From contig CAZKRY010000013.1 in assembly GCA_964555355.1 (NCBI GenBank), positions 124,001-188,000 on the forward strand: DNA of 64,000 nt, given 5' to 3'. Shown one piece after another: positions 49,963 through 57,920 of this stretch. Below the pieces are notes generated by a model that ran no database searches, was not told the origin of the DNA, and saw only the letters and a list, made by a program, of their open reading frames with translations. This stretch comes from CAIKBL01 sp964555355 (GTDB taxonomy: Bacteria; Pseudomonadota; Gammaproteobacteria; Ga0077536). Position numbers and translations under genes: made by a program. The first letter of the stretch is position 1; each line of letters opens with the position of its first letter.

Positions 49963-52656
49963 ATGTTCCGAACCGCGATAAATCTCACCAAATTGGTCCC
50001 GCCCGTCGGCAGTGCGGAAGTCCCACGATCACGGATATTGGCACAAATCACCAACAGTCTGCGGGCGCGATTAGTTAGCGTGATCGCGCCGGCGGGATTT
50101 GGAAAAAGCACCCTACTCGCGCAACTCTTGCGAAATCTTGCTAACCGCCTTAGCAGTCCTTGTTGGGTAAGTCTCGACGCGGCGGATGGCGACCCGACGC
50201 GCTTTGCGCTTTACCTCGTGGAAGCGGTTCGGCGGATTCATAAAGATTTTGGTCAAGAGGTTCGTCAAGCATTGGAGAGCGGCCTGCCAGTGCCGGCGCA
50301 CGCGCTGCTCACGCTGTTGTTGAATGAATTCGCGACACTAAGTGACCCGCTCTACATTGCGTTAGACGACTACCATCTCATTGCCGGCACCGCGAGCGCT
50401 GAACTTTTGCGCGAAATACTGCTTGCACCATTACCACAAGTAATTTTTCTCGTAGCGAGCCGTGCAGAAAGCGGATTACCGCTTTCTCGACTACGGGTGC
50501 AGAGTTCGTTATGTGAAGTGACAGCCGAGGCGCTCAAGTTTTCGATCGAGGAAACTAGCGCGCTGCTTGCGCTCGACGGCAAGTCTCCATTAGAAAATGC
50601 CGATATCACGCTCCTACAGAGTCGCACCGAAGGGTGGGTTGCGGGATTGCAATTGGCAGCAATTGCGCTTCGGCAAACCCGCGACGTGTCTCAGTTGATG
50701 GCGCAATTCACCGGTGCACATCGCGATGTTGGTGATTTTTTAGCGGATGAGGTACTGAAACGCCAACGTCCGGCAATTCAATCCTTCTTGATTCGAACAG
50801 CGATTTTGTCGCGCTTCAATGCGGACCTCTGCGCGGCAGTAACCGGCCAAGCGGATTCTCGCGCGTTGCTCGACGAGATGGCTAGCCTAAATCTGTTTTT
50901 ATTTTCGCTCGACACGCAGCGCGGTTGGTATCGCTACCACCATCTGTTCGGGGAATTCTTGACAGCGCGACTGACCGCCGACGCACCGCAGGAAGTCCCG
51001 CTCCTTCATCGGCGCGCGGCGCAGTGGCTAATCGCGCACGATCAAGTTGAAGACGCCTTGGAACATGCAATCAGCGCACGCGACTATGCCAGTGCAGGCG
51101 CCTGGCTCGATCAAAACTGCCAACAAATGTTCGGGCGCGGGCTCACGACGCATCTGCGCCGTCTCACAGAACGCATACCGAACAATGTCACTGTTATGCT
51201 CCCTCGACTTCAACTGGTGCATGCCTGGGATCATATGCTGTCGTGGCGGTTTGACGCTGCCCGCGATAGCTTGGAAGCCGCGCGGCGCGCGATAACCGTA
51301 CACACCACTTCTGACGCTGCCTTGCAGGCTGTACTCGCACATCGCGAAATGATGGTGGCGTTGACGTCCGACGATCTGCCTACTGCATTGCGCTTAGCGA
51401 GTGCATGGCTCGCCGATTACACGGTTGACGACAACTTTATGCGCGCTTCGGCAGGGACGGCAAAGTTGCACTGCGAACGTGAAATGTTTCAGCACGACCG
51501 AACCGTGGCGCAGGCTGCGTATCTTCGCGAATTATTTGTATCGGCGGGCGCCGACTACGGAACGGTGTTTCACGACTCGATTGCAGCCGTTGCGCTTATT
51601 CAAATTGGCGAACTTGCGGGGGCGGAAGCCACGTTACGACGGGCTGCGCACACAGCGGTAAGCTTGCACGGTCCAAATAGTTCGCTTGCAGCAATGCCGT
51701 CAAATTTATTGGCGTCGTTGATGTATGAGCGCGGCGAATTTGAAGAAGCGCGCGATCTGATCGATACCTATGCTGCTGAAAGTGAGCAACTCGGACTGGT
51801 CGATACGTTTGCCGCAGGACGGCTCACCGAAGCGCGACTAGCATTTCGACGCAGTGAATTCGCGGCAGCGGAGTGTGCGCTGCGCGACGCACATGAGTTG
51901 GCGACGCGTCATACCTTTGCGCGACTCGAATCAATGGTGCTGGTGGAACGAGTGCGCCAACAGGTGCTACGCGGTGATAATGAAAGTGCGCGTGCGCGAC
52001 TGCTCTCCGCACAAGCGGCTTGTCGGCTTCTGTGTGAGGGTCCTATCGCGCTTCGTACCGTGCAAGACATTGATATTTTGTGTGCGTGGTCATGGGTTGC
52101 AACGGGCCAAGAAGCCGCGTTGACGCGGCACATGTTGCAAGCGGCGCTGAATACGGTCAGTGCCCGCCGCAGCGCGCGCACTATGCTCGTGATTCAGCTT
52201 GCATTAGCGGGCCTCGCAGCGCGGTCCGAAGAGGCTCACGCGCGCGATACGCATTTGATTGATGCGCTTGAACTCGCGGCTGCGCATGGTTTTCTAAGCA
52301 CCGTGCTCGACGCGGGAGTGATCTGTCTTGGACACATCAATTCGCTGCCTGAGGCGCTACTAAGCGCGCCAGCAAAGCGTTGGCGCGCGCAATTGCAATT
52401 AACACGAGCGCGCGAAGCAGGCCACCCGTCGACCGACACCCCTCCCTTGGCGCTAGCCGTCGAGCCGATGACGGCACGCGAGCTTGATATCTTGCAACTC
52501 GCGGCACAGAGCCTCATCAATCGTGAAATTGCCGTACAACTACATCTTTCGGAAACCACGATTAAGTGGTATTGGCGACGCATCCTGCAGAAGCTAAACG
52601 TCCAGCGCCGGCAACAGGCCATTCGCCGTAGCCGCGAACTAGGCCTCATTCGTTAG
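49963..52656 (+). CDS. MalT-like LuxR-family ATP-dependent regulator (LAL)
   Basis: The 897-residue protein has an N-terminal NTPase domain with Walker A VIAPAGFGKSTLLAQLLR (about residues 40-57) and YIALDDYHLI as Walker B, a winged region, a long helical TPR-like middle (about 330-800), and a C-terminal LuxR helix-turn-helix (MTARELDILQLAAQSLINRE, LHLSETTIKWYWRRILQKLN). That is the MalT plan, in which an inducer and ATP cause oligomerisation and activation. It lies 101 bases upstream of, and in line with, the second Rieske oxygenase gene, which it probably controls (inference). LAL regulators governing Rieske oxygenases are uncommon. Confidence 0.92.
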   Translation: MFRTAINLTKLVPPVGSAEVPRSRILAQITNSLRARLVSVIAPAGFGKSTLLAQLLRNLANRLSSPCWVSLDAADGDPTRFALYLVEAVRRIHKDFGQEVRQALESGLPVPAHALLTLLLNEFATLSDPLYIALDDYHLIAGTASAELLREILLAPLPQVIFLVASRAESGLPLSRLRVQSSLCEVTAEALKFSIEETSALLALDGKSPLENADITLLQSRTEGWVAGLQLAAIALRQTRDVSQLMAQFTGAHRDVGDFLADEVLKRQRPAIQSFLIRTAILSRFNADLCAAVTGQADSRALLDEMASLNLFLFSLDTQRGWYRYHHLFGEFLTARLTADAPQEVPLLHRRAAQWLIAHDQVEDALEHAISARDYASAGAWLDQNCQQMFGRGLTTHLRRLTERIPNNVTVMLPRLQLVHAWDHMLSWRFDAARDSLEAARRAITVHTTSDAALQAVLAHREMMVALTSDDLPTALRLASAWLADYTVDDNFMRASAGTAKLHCEREMFQHDRTVAQAAYLRELFVSAGADYGTVFHDSIAAVALIQIGELAGAEATLRRAAHTAVSLHGPNSSLAAMPSNLLASLMYERGEFEEARDLIDTYAAESEQLGLVDTFAAGRLTEARLAFRRSEFAAAECALRDAHELATRHTFARLESMVLVERVRQQVLRGDNESARARLLSAQAACRLLCEGPIALRTVQDIDILCAWSWVATGQEAALTRHMLQAALNTVSARRSARTMLVIQLALAGLAARSEEAHARDTHLIDALELAAAHGFLSTVLDAGVICLGHINSLPEALLSAPAKRWRAQLQLTRAREAGHPSTDTPPLALAVEPMTARELDILQLAAQSLINREIAVQLHLSETTIKWYWRRILQKLNVQRRQQAIRRSRELGLIR

Positions 52657-52757
52657 CAAGGCTCATCTCGTTCTAGCGCCATACTAAAAGGAGGGTGGCG
52701 CAAGCGACTGGCCGTAAGACACTGACGGAGTGTCATACGACAAACGCCGAGGGTGCA

Positions 52758-53846
52758 ATGTTCGTAAAAAACGCTTGGTACAACGCCGGTTGGGATTTCA
52801 TGTTTACGCAAAGCCAGCGGAACAGCTTAACGCAGGCAAAGGGTGCCTTAGTCGCCCGTCAAATAGCCGGTGAACGGGTCGTGCTTTATCGCAAACCGAA
52901 CGGCCGGTTGGTGGCGCTGGAAGATCGTTGCGTGCACCGCCAAGCGGCCCTCTCGCTGGGTCAGAAGGAAGGTGACCACGTGCGCTGCCTTTATCATGGC
53001 CTGCGCTTTGGGCCGGATGGCCAGTGCGATGAGATACCCGGCCAGTCGATCATCCCACCGGGCGCTTGTGTGCGCGCGTTTCCGGTGGTCGAGAAAGACA
53101 ACTGGGTGTGGGTGTGGATGGGCGATCCTAAGTATGTCGATGAAAGCCTTATTCCGCATGCGGTCGGTCCAGGCGATCCCGCTTGGAATGTTAAAACGTC
53201 GAGCATGCAGGTGCGTGCGAACTATCGACTTGAAATCGCCAATCTGGCCGACTTGACACATCTTGTGTGGGTACACCGGCAGACGTTGGGGGCATATGAC
53301 CTCACCACACGTGCCCAAATTGTGAATATCAAGCCGGTATTTACGATGCTGAAGAACGCGATGCGCACGCAATACACAGTACGCAATGTGCCCATCAACT
53401 CTTTCCTGCAACATCTTTTCCCGGCCGACGCGCGTTTCGATTGGGATTTCGATATCACGCATACTTTGCCGTGCACCTGGGTTCTGCACTTCCGCGTTTT
53501 TCTGGCCGATGGCCGTCACGAAGGCGCACCTACCGGCCAGCTCGTGGCCGACACATGGACATGCCAAGCGGTAACGCCATGCGACGAGAACTCAGTTGAC
53601 TACTATTACTCCTGGGGGGCGTCTAAGCAGGTGGAGTTCCCGGGGTTGTCGGAACTGCTGCGCGATAATTTGGACGACGCCTTCAGCGAAGATCGTGCGG
53701 TGCTAGAGGCGCAACATCTACGCATGCAAGAAAGGCCGCAATTCGCGACTATCGATATTGTGCACGATGCCGGTCCACGCCGCATGCTGTGGTTGCTCGA
53801 TGAAAAGTTAAAGGCAGAACGTGAACAGGCACAGACAACCGCGTAA
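52758..53846 (+). CDS. Rieske non-haem iron oxygenase, VanA-like, second copy
   Basis: The 362-residue protein has C-V-H (DRCVHRQAALSLGQKEGDH) and C-L-Y-H (VRCLYHGLRFGPDGQ) for the 2Fe-2S cluster and the iron site in NLADLTHLVWVHRQT. Similarity to the oxygenase at 46607 is clear in layout, but the sequences have diverged widely, so substrates probably differ. ATG 52758 is preferred, with GAGGGT ahead; GTG 52695 is in frame upstream. No ferredoxin or reductase gene is adjacent. A short hairpin GCCGCT-ACT-AGCGGC lies just after the stop (53850-53864). Confidence 0.9.
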   Translation: MFVKNAWYNAGWDFMFTQSQRNSLTQAKGALVARQIAGERVVLYRKPNGRLVALEDRCVHRQAALSLGQKEGDHVRCLYHGLRFGPDGQCDEIPGQSIIPPGACVRAFPVVEKDNWVWVWMGDPKYVDESLIPHAVGPGDPAWNVKTSSMQVRANYRLEIANLADLTHLVWVHRQTLGAYDLTTRAQIVNIKPVFTMLKNAMRTQYTVRNVPINSFLQHLFPADARFDWDFDITHTLPCTWVLHFRVFLADGRHEGAPTGQLVADTWTCQAVTPCDENSVDYYYSWGASKQVEFPGLSELLRDNLDDAFSEDRAVLEAQHLRMQERPQFATIDIVHDAGPRRMLWLLDEKLKAEREQAQTTA

Positions 53847-54160
53847 TGCGCCGCTACTAGCGGCTTATTGTCCGCCGGAACCGCGGCGTTTTAAGAGCCG
53901 ATGCCGGCGGCAATTCATCGTTGTGATCTGATGACGAGCTTGAACCCCATTAACCAGTAGGGTGCGACCTGCGCGTTGAAGGCCGGGAGGTCGAACGGAA
54001 TCCACGTGCGTGCGTATGCCCGATACTGCGCCGGCATCGGATAGGAAATACGGCCGCGCTTGTTGGCGCAGCGATTCGCCGCCGAGGTGGCATTCGAGTG
54101 CAGTGGAAAAGCACGTCCGCATTTGGCGCGCCCGACGACCCCCGAATTCCTCACGGTCGG
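53847..54160. other. Intergenic region with no supported gene
   Basis: After the small hairpin at 53850-53864 there is no convincing coding sequence. A - strand frame of 83 codons (53915-54166) has no ribosome site and no recognisable domain; its C-terminal half (WIPFDLPAFNAQVAPYWLMG) could be a fragment of a lost gene. The region joins directly onto the SDR-tail pseudogene. Confidence 0.5.
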
Positions 54161-54319
54161 TACCATGCTTGAACGAATTGCGCGGAATCCGCCGTGAACG
54201 TGCTGACCACTTTGTGACCTAATGCCTGGGCGGTGACGATGCTATTGGCGCCGGAGGTCACCGCGATGACCGGCTCGACGCTGATGTTGGATGCGGGGCG
54301 GCGTAAGGGGTTGCCTTAA
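54161..54319 (+). pseudogene. Decayed C-terminal third of the degenerate SDR (paralogue of 44316-45071)
   Basis: The sequence matches the end of the SDR gene at 44316. Over the last 96 bases (54224-54319 against 44976-45071) I count nine differences, eight of them synonymous and one Ala to Val. Upstream of that the match continues but with small indels and an in-frame TGA (in TTTGTGACC), so it is not translatable. The homology ends abruptly near 54161. The copy lies just downstream of the second Rieske oxygenase gene, on the same strand. Confidence 0.85.
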
Positions 54320-54333
54320 TCGAACGAATCGTT

Positions 54334-55086
54334 TCATTTCACCCCAAACACCTTCTTCAACAACGATGTCGTACGCGCCACAGGATTTGCGCGGATCGCC
54401 GCTTCCTCCTGCCCAAGGTAGTGGAAGATGCCGTCGATGCCTTTGTTGACGACATGTTTGGTGAGGTTGGTTTTGACATCCGGGACCAGCGGTAGGCCGC
54501 GATATTTCTCCATCGCTTTATCAAACGTTTTGATGGCACCCACATCGGCGAGACTGGTATTGACCACCGGTGTCATCTGCTCGGCCAACGGGGCCGTCAT
54601 CTTCGACTGAAAATAACGCGTGGCGGCGTCCGGTGGGCCGCCGTAGATGGCGCGGGCGTCATCTAATGACATTTGTTTGATGGCATCCATGAACAAGGCC
54701 TTGGCTTTGGGTGTTGCTACTTCCGCCGCGCGGTTCAGTCGCAACTCCAAGTCGTCCAGTGAGCCGCCCATGCCGACGGCATCGAGCGCGGATTTTACTT
54801 TCTTCAGTGACTTCGGCAGCGGGATATGCACGGCAGCGTCGTTGGCGAATCCACCCGTCTGCCCCAGGCGGCTCACCACATTGCCGGTGCCAACGGTTAG
54901 TGCCTCGCGCAATCCGGCAGCTATGTCGGTATTACTCAGCGAGGCGCCCGCCGTTCCCGTACCGGCGGCGGCGTTGCCGTTTTGCAGAAGCTTTTTGCCT
55001 TCGCTAACCCAGTCGACGGCGAAACTCGCGGTCGTCAATGTGAATGCAATTAACCCTAAGGAGAGATAGGCGAAAAAACGCGACAT
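54334..55086 (-). CDS. DUF4197 domain-containing envelope protein
   Basis: The 250-residue protein has a signal peptide (MSRFFAYLSLGLIAFTLTTA), a short Gly/Ala linker, and the DUF4197 body with SNTDIAAGLREALTVGTGNV, HIPLPKSLKKVKSALDAVGM, DAIKQMSLDDARAIYGGPPD and AATRYFQSKMTAPLAEQMTP. The family is common in proteobacteria and has no known function. ATG 55086 follows AAAGGA and gives a good signal peptide. It stands alone and is probably transcribed by itself. Confidence 0.9.
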   Translation of the reverse strand: MSRFFAYLSLGLIAFTLTTASFAVDWVSEGKKLLQNGNAAAGTGTAGASLSNTDIAAGLREALTVGTGNVVSRLGQTGGFANDAAVHIPLPKSLKKVKSALDAVGMGGSLDDLELRLNRAAEVATPKAKALFMDAIKQMSLDDARAIYGGPPDAATRYFQSKMTAPLAEQMTPVVNTSLADVGAIKTFDKAMEKYRGLPLVPDVKTNLTKHVVNKGIDGIFHYLGQEEAAIRANPVARTTSLLKKVFGVK

Positions 55087-55152
55087 GAAGAATCCTTTCA
55101 ACGGGATGGTTTAGGCCGGCGATAGTAACGCATGTAGGCGCAATGCCCACCG

Positions 55153-55749
55153 TCACACAGGCGCCGGCACTTCCTGCATCCGTGCGGTCAAGTCATTGTC
55201 ATATTCCAAGTGCAACGCACGTACGATAAGTCCGTACATCCGCCAGGATCCAATGACGACAAAGAGTTCCAAAATCGTCGGGTCGTCGAAGTGAACTTTG
55301 AGCGCGGCGAAGGTCGCGTCCTCGACGAGATTACGCGCGAGGATTTCGTCCGTCGCGGCGAGCACCGCGCGCTCGGCATCGGTGAACAATTTGCTCGTCG
55401 TCCAGCCTTTGATCGCTTGCAGTTTTTCCTCCGGCACCCCTTCCAGGCGTGCCATCTTTAAGTGTTGCGAAAATTCAAACTTGGAATCGCCCACCAAGCC
55501 GGTGCGCACGATGGCGAGCTCGCGGTACTGTGCCGGCAAGCGGCGGCCGGGCGCGAGCAGCATAAAGAGATCGCGATACGCCATTTGCATGAGATCCGGC
55601 GCGAGCGCAAAGGTCGTCCAGAAATTTCCCGGCGTGCCGGTGGCCGTGCCGGGTTCCGACACTGGATCGCGCTCGCCAAAGAACTCGCGGTACAGGGCAC
55701 GTACCTCCTCATTGGCCTCGCGCAAAGGGACTTCTCGTAAGCGGCTCAT
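55153..55749 (-). CDS. Carboxymuconolactone decarboxylase-family (AhpD-like) protein
   Basis: The 198-residue helical protein has the CMD signature region around LLAPGRRLPAQYRELAIVRT and FEFSQHLKMARLEGVPEEKL. The Cys-x-x-Cys pair of AhpD-type peroxidase partners is absent, so peroxidase activity is unlikely. This large family includes gamma-carboxymuconolactone decarboxylase and many enzymes of unknown substrate. A strong AAGGAG precedes ATG 55749. It is divergent from the RTX gene across 129 bases. Confidence 0.85.
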   Translation of the reverse strand: MSRLREVPLREANEEVRALYREFFGERDPVSEPGTATGTPGNFWTTFALAPDLMQMAYRDLFMLLAPGRRLPAQYRELAIVRTGLVGDSKFEFSQHLKMARLEGVPEEKLQAIKGWTTSKLFTDAERAVLAATDEILARNLVEDATFAALKVHFDDPTILELFVVIGSWRMYGLIVRALHLEYDNDLTARMQEVPAPV

Positions 55750-55878
55750 CGGTTAGCTCCTTGAAATATTCAACGCAACAAAACAAACAAGCGGCGAAAT
55801 CAGAAAACAACAATCGCGTCGCAATCTGTCGCCAGCAGCAAATCTGCTAATCAACTCAACTTTATAGGAGATACTGAA

Positions 55879-57696
55879 ATGGCGACAGGCAAAACCTACT
55901 ACGGCAACAGCTTCGACAATTACTACACTGGCACGCTGTACGACGATTTGTTTTATCTCTATGCCGGAAACGACACCATTCAAGCCGGTGAGGGCAATGA
56001 TTTCGCGGACGGCGGTGACGGCGACGACTACTTATCGATGGGCGATGGTGACGACTTCGCTTCTGGTGGTAACCACAATGACGAAATATTCGGCGGCAAC
56101 GGCTCAGACCGGCTATTCGGCGGCGCCGGCGATGATTTTATAAGTGGAGATGAAGACGGTACTGTTTACACCAACGGTAATGACTATATCGATGGTGGCT
56201 CGGGTAATGACATCCTCGATGGAGGATTTGGCTCGGACACGATTTATGGCGGCAGCGGCGATGACCGGATCTCCGGCGGAATGGATTATTCAGGTATACG
56301 CGACAGCCAAGATCGAATCTATGGCGGCACCGGCAACGATACCTACCGTCACGTTCAATTCGGCAACGACGTTATTACCGAGAAAGCCAACGAAGGCATC
56401 GACACCATCCTGCTTGACGTCGATAACCGCGATACCTACTACGTCATGGCGGAGAATGTGGAGAACCTCGTTGTGAGCAATGACGTGTTGGGCGCGGGCG
56501 CTGCCGACGCATCGGACGCGCAGTACGTGCGAGGCAATAGTCTTGCCAACCACATCATCGGCTCGCGCAAGGCGGTTAACATTATTGACGGTGGTGGTGG
56601 CGATGACCGTATTGAGGGCGGAGTAGCCGGCAATGAGATTCATGGCGGTGACGGCAACGATTGGATTAGTGGTGGCTCCACCGTACAAAATGCGCTCTAC
56701 GGTGATTCCGGCAACGACATCATCTACAGCTCATCCGGTTTCGACTACATGGATGGCGGTATGGGCGATGACTTGTTAATCGTCGGCGCGGAAGATTTTG
56801 CGTTTGGCGGTTATGGCAACGACACCTTTCAACTACTGTGGGGCGCGCCCGCGATGCTAAAAGACGCTGGCGGTATCGATACCATTGAAACCACCGCCAC
56901 CAGTTATACGTTGATGGCGGATTTCGAGAACCTCAAGTTTCTGACCGGTACCGCCTCCACGGGCGTCGGCAATGCGTCCGACAACACGATCATCGGCGGC
57001 GCCGGTGCGGACAAGCTCAGCGGTTTGGGTGGTGCCGATACCCTCAAAGGGGGACTCGGCTTCGACAACCTTTTTGGCGACGACGGTAACGACATTCTCT
57101 ATGGCGAGGATGGCGATGACCGGCTCGATGGGGGGGCCGGCGATGATGATCTGAAAGGGGGCCTAGGCAACGATATCGTGCTGGGCGGAAGCGGTAATGA
57201 CTATGTCGAAGGCTTTCATGGCAACGACATCCTCTATGGCGGCGATGGCGCGGACCGGCTCGCGGCAGGGGAAGGCAACGACATCCTGTGGGGCGAAGCC
57301 GGTAACGATCAACTATTCGGTTTTACTGGCGCCGATTTTCTGGCGGGCGGCGCCGGTGCCGATGCGCTGACGGGCGGTGCGGGCGCGGACAAGTTCCATT
57401 ACGCCGCAACCTCGGATGCGAGTGCGAGCTGGCTAGCGTGGGATCAGATATTGGATTTCGAAAAAGGCCTCGACAAGATTAGCCTGTCCGCCATCGACGC
57501 GCGGACCGGCACGACGACGAATGACGCCTTTGCGTTTGCCGGGACTGTTAAACCCACGGGTACCGCGGGCCAGGTTTGGACTTATGAAGCGAACGGCGAC
57601 AGCTTTGTATACGCCGATGTCGATGGCAACGGAGCGGACATGTTGATCCTGGTCAAAGGCGTCATGGGCCTGGCCGCGACCGACTTCATCCTCTAA
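55879..57696 (+). CDS. RTX calcium-binding protein without catalytic domain, type I secretion substrate
   Basis: The 605 residues consist almost wholly of Gly/Asp nonapeptide repeats (GGxGxDxLx) in blocks at about 20-150, 230-300 and 375-500, separated by two YxLxxxxENLxL-type segments (YVMAENVENLVVSN and YTLMADFENLKFLTG). The C-terminal 100 residues have the serralysin-like secretion domain, from DKFHYAATSDASAS to the terminal ATDFIL, a typical D-hydrophobic ABC-exporter signal. There is no protease, lipase or adhesin head. AGGAGA before ATG 55879 supports the start. An intrinsic terminator follows, and the matching ABC exporter genes lie downstream. It should fold outside the cell when it binds calcium; a matrix or surface-layer role is possible (inference). 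Confidence 0.92.
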   Translation: MATGKTYYGNSFDNYYTGTLYDDLFYLYAGNDTIQAGEGNDFADGGDGDDYLSMGDGDDFASGGNHNDEIFGGNGSDRLFGGAGDDFISGDEDGTVYTNGNDYIDGGSGNDILDGGFGSDTIYGGSGDDRISGGMDYSGIRDSQDRIYGGTGNDTYRHVQFGNDVITEKANEGIDTILLDVDNRDTYYVMAENVENLVVSNDVLGAGAADASDAQYVRGNSLANHIIGSRKAVNIIDGGGGDDRIEGGVAGNEIHGGDGNDWISGGSTVQNALYGDSGNDIIYSSSGFDYMDGGMGDDLLIVGAEDFAFGGYGNDTFQLLWGAPAMLKDAGGIDTIETTATSYTLMADFENLKFLTGTASTGVGNASDNTIIGGAGADKLSGLGGADTLKGGLGFDNLFGDDGNDILYGEDGDDRLDGGAGDDDLKGGLGNDIVLGGSGNDYVEGFHGNDILYGGDGADRLAAGEGNDILWGEAGNDQLFGFTGADFLAGGAGADALTGGAGADKFHYAATSDASASWLAWDQILDFEKGLDKISLSAIDARTGTTTNDAFAFAGTVKPTGTAGQVWTYEANGDSFVYADVDGNGADMLILVKGVMGLAATDFIL

Positions 57697-57714
57697 CCCA
57701 CCCGTTCGGGTATC

Positions 57715-57750
57715 ACGGCCGGAAGCACCCTTCCGGCCGTTTTCTTTTTC
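57715..57750 (+). terminator. Rho-independent terminator after the RTX gene
   Basis: An 11-bp stem (ACGGCCGGAAG / CTTCCGGCCGT) with a CACC loop is followed by TTTTCTTTTT. It starts 18 bases after the RTX stop and separates the RTX gene from the exporter genes, which would allow much more substrate than exporter to be made. Confidence 0.92.
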
Positions 57751-57920
57751 ATGGCTTGCCGGCTGATTAAACGCGAGTGAAACAAACTCGGCCGCGCCGG
57801 AAATTTCATTGATACCTACGCACCAGATACTAGCCCCACGTAAGCAAACATTTTCCAGGGGGTGCGCCGTGCAAACAAAACATTCGCCATTCGCCTTAAC
57901 ACTCGCCAAGGAGATCCGCC

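Noticed and set aside
53915..54166. 83-codon - strand frame between Rieske-2 and the pseudogene
   Set aside because: No ribosome site, no domain, and overlap with decayed DNA; kept only as possible debris.
55960..57400. Periodic DNA resembling a tandem-repeat or CRISPR-like array
   Set aside because: The period is 27 bases of coding DNA for Gly/Asp nonapeptides; repeats are imperfect and in frame, so this is RTX coding sequence.
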